This document shows, one piece after another, positions 5,844 through 8,659 of a stretch of 8,659 nt of DNA. The number at the start of each line of letters is the position of its first letter. Position 1 is the stretch's first letter. Source of the DNA: an uncultured Pseudomonadales bacterium. Its GTDB lineage: Bacteria > Pseudomonadota > Gammaproteobacteria > Pseudomonadales > Porticoccaceae. The notes below the pieces were generated by a model. It did not search any database. It had not been told where the DNA came from and worked only from the letters and a program-made list of their open reading frames with translations. The stretch is taken from positions 1 through 8,659 of the forward strand of contig CAJQJT010000170.1 of NCBI GenBank assembly GCA_905478725.1. The letters run 5' to 3'. The translations under genes and the position numbers were made by a program.

Positions 5844-5860
5844 TGGCACAGATATTGCTA
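5844..5860 (+). promoter_or_regulatory. Sigma54 (RpoN) promoter for flhA
   Basis: TGGCAC (5844-5849), 5 bases, then TTGCT (5855-5859). The GG and GC elements are exactly 10 bases apart, matching TGGCAC-N5-TTGCW. Transcription would begin near 5870, about 60 nt before flhA. In polar-flagellated gammaproteobacteria flhA is commonly in the RpoN/FleQ (FlrA/FlrC) tier. Confidence 0.85.
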
Positions 5861-5931
5861 ACCATGGGTAAGGGCGGCAAATTCCCAATCACACAAAAAG
5901 TTAACTTACTGTTTTAAATAGGTTTTATTTA

Positions 5932-8037
5932 ATGGCTTCAGCAATACTGTCAAACATACGTCAGGATATGTCGAGAATCGAACTCTCGAGCCTGGGCGTT
6001 CCAGCGCTAGTATTGCTGATTATCTCGATGCTGATTCTGCCCTTGCCGGCGTTTTTATTAGATTTTCTGTTTACCTTTAATATTATTATCGGCCTAGTAA
6101 TCATCATGGTCGCCATCAATAGCTCCAAGCCTCTCGACTTTTCATCCTTTCCATCGATCCTGCTGTTGGCCACCATGTTGCGGCTTGGACTCAATGTTGC
6201 CTCCACGCGACTGGTGTTGGTCAAAGGTCACGAGGGTCCAGATTCTGCAGGCAAGGTCATTGAAGCCTTTGGCGAATTTGTTATTGCAGGCAACTATTTA
6301 GTCGGATTTATTATCTTTTCGATTTTAATGATCATTAATTTTATCGTTGTCACCAAAGGTGCCGGGCGAGTATCCGAGGTCATAGCTCGCTTTACCCTCG
6401 ACGCCATGCCCGGCAAACAGATGGCCATTGATGCGGACCTAAATGCCGGCGTTATTGATCAGGAGACAGCCAAGTTTCGGCGCGAAGAGATTACTCAGGA
6501 ATCAGACTTTTTCGGTTCTATGGACGGTGCCTCGAAATTTGTTCGCGGTGACGCCATCGCTGGCTTACTGATTCTAATTATCAATATTGTTGGCGGTCTG
6601 ATTATCGGTATCGGCCAACACGACCTGACTTTCTCCGAGGCTGGCCGCATCTATGTGCTGCTGACTATTGGTGATGGTCTGGTTGCCCAGATTCCGTCGC
6701 TGCTGCTGTCACTCGCCACCGCCATTATTGTCACTCGAGTCACCACCTCAGAATCAATGTCTGACCAGGCCAAGACTCAGCTCAACAATCCCATGGCCTT
6801 CTTTGTTGCCTCTGGTATTTTGGTTCTTCTCGGCCTAGTACCTGGGATGCCCCACCTGATGTTTTTAAGCCTCGGCATTGGCTCTGCTGTACTCGCCTAC
6901 ACTCTTGCTCAGAGCGCTCAAAAGCGCGAACTAACCGTTACCATGGATGCCGCCACTATCGAGACCGCAAAAGCCAATACTGAAGAGTTGGGCTGGGACG
7001 ATGTGGATCAAGTTGACCTTGTAGGCTTGGATATTGGCTACGGACTTATCCCTCTTGTGAATGCAGATGCCGGCGGCCAACTTTTAACCAGAGTCAAAGG
7101 TGTACGCAAAAAGCTCTCGGCTGAACTGGGCTTTTTGATCCAGCCGATTCGTATTCGCGACAATTTAGATCTAGCGCCGGATGTCTATCACATAGTGATG
7201 AACGGCGTAGTGCGGGGCAAAGGCGAAATTAAAGTAGGCCGGGAAATGGCTATTAACCCCGGCCAGGTGCACGGCAAGTTGGAGGGCACAGCCACCAAAG
7301 AGCCGGCCTTTGGCTTAGACGCAATATGGATCGACCCGAGCCAGCGCGACTATGCGCGAACTCTGGGCTATACCGTTGTCGACTCGGCCACGGCCATTGC
7401 CACCCACCTCAATACATTGCTGCGCGGCAATTCTTCAGAGCTACTCAGCCATGACGAAACCCAGCAGCTGCTTGACAAAGTCGCGGCGCGAGCGCCTAAA
7501 TTAGTCGAAGACCTGGTGCCCGGAAAGCTGCCTTTGGCGACCATTACCAAAGTCCTACAAAATATTCTCGATGAGTCTGTCTCGGTGCGCGATATGCGCA
7601 CCATTATTGAAGTGCTATCCACCGAGAGCAGCCGCACTCAGGATGCGGACGAGTTAACCGCAGCAGTGCGACCACGACTCGGGCGCATGATTGTGCAGGG
7701 CCTGGTGGAGATTAATGACAGCTTGCCAGTGATCACACTGGAGCCCTCTCTCGAGCAAATGCTGCATAACGTATTGCAGCAAAGCAGCACTAATCAGGGT
7801 TTGATTATTGAGCCAAAGCTGGCCGAGGGGCTGTTTAAGGCCCTCGCTGAGAACACTCAGGAAGTTGAAAATCAAGGACTCCCAGCAGTGCTGGTAGTGT
7901 CGCCGGGAATACGTCCCTGGCTGTCAAAAATTATTCGCCATAGACTGACAGATCTCACGGTTCTCTCCTACAGCGAGATTCCTGAAGATCAGTCGGTAAA
8001 GGTTGTGGCCACGGTCAGTATCGATGAAGAGAATTAA
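5932..8037 (+). CDS. flhA: Flagellar export gate protein FlhA
   Basis: FlhA is the large membrane protein of the flagellar type III export gate. Its membrane part couples proton flow to secretion and its cytoplasmic ring docks chaperone-substrate complexes, including FlgN-FlgK. The 701 aa are full length. Predicted membrane segments lie at roughly 22-42, 43-64, 71-93, 111-140, 205-229, 241-268, 289-305 and 307-327. The FHIPEP signature region includes RLGLNVASTRLVL, AFGEFVIAGNYLVGF, VTKGAGRVSEV, FTLDAMPGKQMAIDADLNAG and MDGASKFVRGDAIAG. R84, R93, K202 and D207 correspond to Salmonella R85, R94, K203 and D208, so the functional residues of the proton-coupled gate are present. The cytoplasmic domain (about 350-701) is intact. 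TAGG sits 9 nt before the ATG and a sigma54 promoter lies upstream. flhF follows after 31 bp. Confidence 0.98.
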   Translation: MASAILSNIRQDMSRIELSSLGVPALVLLIISMLILPLPAFLLDFLFTFNIIIGLVIIMVAINSSKPLDFSSFPSILLLATMLRLGLNVASTRLVLVKGHEGPDSAGKVIEAFGEFVIAGNYLVGFIIFSILMIINFIVVTKGAGRVSEVIARFTLDAMPGKQMAIDADLNAGVIDQETAKFRREEITQESDFFGSMDGASKFVRGDAIAGLLILIINIVGGLIIGIGQHDLTFSEAGRIYVLLTIGDGLVAQIPSLLLSLATAIIVTRVTTSESMSDQAKTQLNNPMAFFVASGILVLLGLVPGMPHLMFLSLGIGSAVLAYTLAQSAQKRELTVTMDAATIETAKANTEELGWDDVDQVDLVGLDIGYGLIPLVNADAGGQLLTRVKGVRKKLSAELGFLIQPIRIRDNLDLAPDVYHIVMNGVVRGKGEIKVGREMAINPGQVHGKLEGTATKEPAFGLDAIWIDPSQRDYARTLGYTVVDSATAIATHLNTLLRGNSSELLSHDETQQLLDKVAARAPKLVEDLVPGKLPLATITKVLQNILDESVSVRDMRTIIEVLSTESSRTQDADELTAAVRPRLGRMIVQGLVEINDSLPVITLEPSLEQMLHNVLQQSSTNQGLIIEPKLAEGLFKALAENTQEVENQGLPAVLVVSPGIRPWLSKIIRHRLTDLTVLSYSEIPEDQSVKVVATVSIDEEN

Positions 8038-8068
8038 TATCCACCATTTAAGACAGGGTAATTGAGCA

Positions 8069-8659
8069 ATGGAACTACAACGAATTTTAGCCCGCGATAC
8101 ACGCAGCGCTATGGAGCAGGTTTTCAACCTTTACGGCGATGACGCAATGATCGTCGCCAACAATCGAGTGAAGGGTCAAACTGAAATCATTGTTGCTATG
8201 GATCTGGTGTCCGAGGTTAAAGCCGCTTTGATTAAACCCCTTGAAGCGGCCAGTCAGGATCAAAGTGCCAGTCAATTTGGTCAACTGATCGAGGCTCACA
8301 TGCAGGTTAAGTCCGAGGACCAAAGAGCGGACATCTCGGACCATAGCGAGATTAGTTTCGGCACCGCCTTCGAGCCTTTTAGTGCGGCAACTGCAATCTC
8401 GAAGAAGCCTGCTCTAGATCCGCTGGTAACAGCGTCACTGGAGAATGTCAGCAACGCCCTAAATGGTGAAAACTATAAAGAAGCTGCTGACAGAGAGTAT
8501 TTAAAGGCACGGGAAATCGTTGATCTGGTGAAGCAGGAACTCAGTCTGATGCGCAACGACTACAAGCTGTCCCAGCACAAAGACTCCTGGACTGGCAAGC
8601 TAGCGGTCAGTGACGAGATGGCGCCGCTAGTTGAAGCCTTTAATGAAACCGGCATGCCC
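8069..8659 (+). CDS. flhF: Flagellar biosynthesis GTPase FlhF (3' end outside window)
   Basis: FlhF is an SRP-type GTPase that marks the cell pole for flagellar assembly. Only the first 197 codons are present and no stop is reached. The N-terminal B domain is clear: MELQRILARDTRSAMEQVFN, then LYGDDAMIVANNRVKGQTEI, matching the family pattern K-R-x-x-A-x-D-x-R-x-A-x-x-x-V ... G-x-D-A-x-I-x-x-N-x-R-V-x-G-x-x-E-I. A low-conservation linker follows. Then comes the helical start of the N domain, EIVDLVKQELSLMRNDYKL, and LVEAFNETGMP at the window edge. The GTP-binding G motifs lie beyond it. AGGG is 10 nt before the ATG. The position directly after flhA, as in Pseudomonas and Vibrio, supports the call and implies cotranscription. 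Confidence 0.93.
   Translation, partial: MELQRILARDTRSAMEQVFNLYGDDAMIVANNRVKGQTEIIVAMDLVSEVKAALIKPLEAASQDQSASQFGQLIEAHMQVKSEDQRADISDHSEISFGTAFEPFSAATAISKKPALDPLVTASLENVSNALNGENYKEAADREYLKAREIVDLVKQELSLMRNDYKLSQHKDSWTGKLAVSDEMAPLVEAFNETGMP

Larger units (their letters stand above)
5615..5931. other. Divergent control region between flgP and flhA
   Basis: These 317 bp contain no credible gene; an open frame crossing 5438-5761 is only the antisense shadow of flgP. The region holds the two divergent promoters listed separately (sigma28-type toward flgP, sigma54-type toward flhA) and their leaders. About 92 bp between the promoters (5753-5843) is A/T-rich with no obvious operator. A FleQ/FlrC-type activator would be expected to bind near here, but I can point to no site. 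Confidence 0.7.

Noticed and set aside
8087..8344. Open frame of 85 codons on the minus strand at the right end
   Set aside because: It is antisense to flhF, whose N-terminal B domain is clearly recognisable on the + strand.

Overview
The window is a flagellar gene block from a gammaproteobacterium. The gene set (flgA-flgM-flgN, flgP and flgT outer-membrane ring genes, a fliK-like plus free-standing flhB-C-like pair, and flhA followed by flhF) fits a polar-flagellated lineage of the Pseudomonas/Vibrio/Cellvibrionales type, probably marine. FlhF sets polar placement, and FlgT and FlgP belong to the extra basal-body rings of Vibrio-type polar flagella. Base composition looks balanced by eye. 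There are no rRNA or tRNA genes, CRISPR arrays or mobile elements, and every main gene is assigned to flagellar assembly or to a neighbouring role.

Layout. Left, + strand: a 5'-truncated flgA (P-ring chaperone), then flgM (anti-sigma28) behind a good sigma28-type promoter, then flgN (chaperone for FlgK/FlgL). A hairpin terminator lies between flgM and flgN. flgN converges with a minus-strand block that reads, in its own direction, flgP > flgT > LysM/FimV-like exported protein > fliK-like > flhB C-domain-like. The last two overlap by ATGA, and a terminator-like hairpin separates the LysM gene from fliK. Right, + strand: flhA (complete) then flhF (runs off the window).

Control. The 317-bp gap between flgP and flhA holds two well-placed divergent promoters. 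One is a sigma28-type TAAA-N15-GCCGATGT reading toward flgP. The other is a sigma54-type element with exact GG-N10-GC spacing reading toward flhA. This suggests that the export gate and polar-placement genes belong to the earlier sigma54 tier, while the flgP ring operon and flgM belong to the late FliA tier.

Points worth attention: FlgA is much longer than usual and contains about seven SAF-like 'xxxG..V...DI' half-motifs instead of two. The small FlhB-C-like protein has KPSK where FlhB has the autocleaving NPTH. An unnamed exported LysM/FimV-like protein is embedded in the flgP-flgT operon. FlgO, the usual partner of FlgP, is missing from this window.
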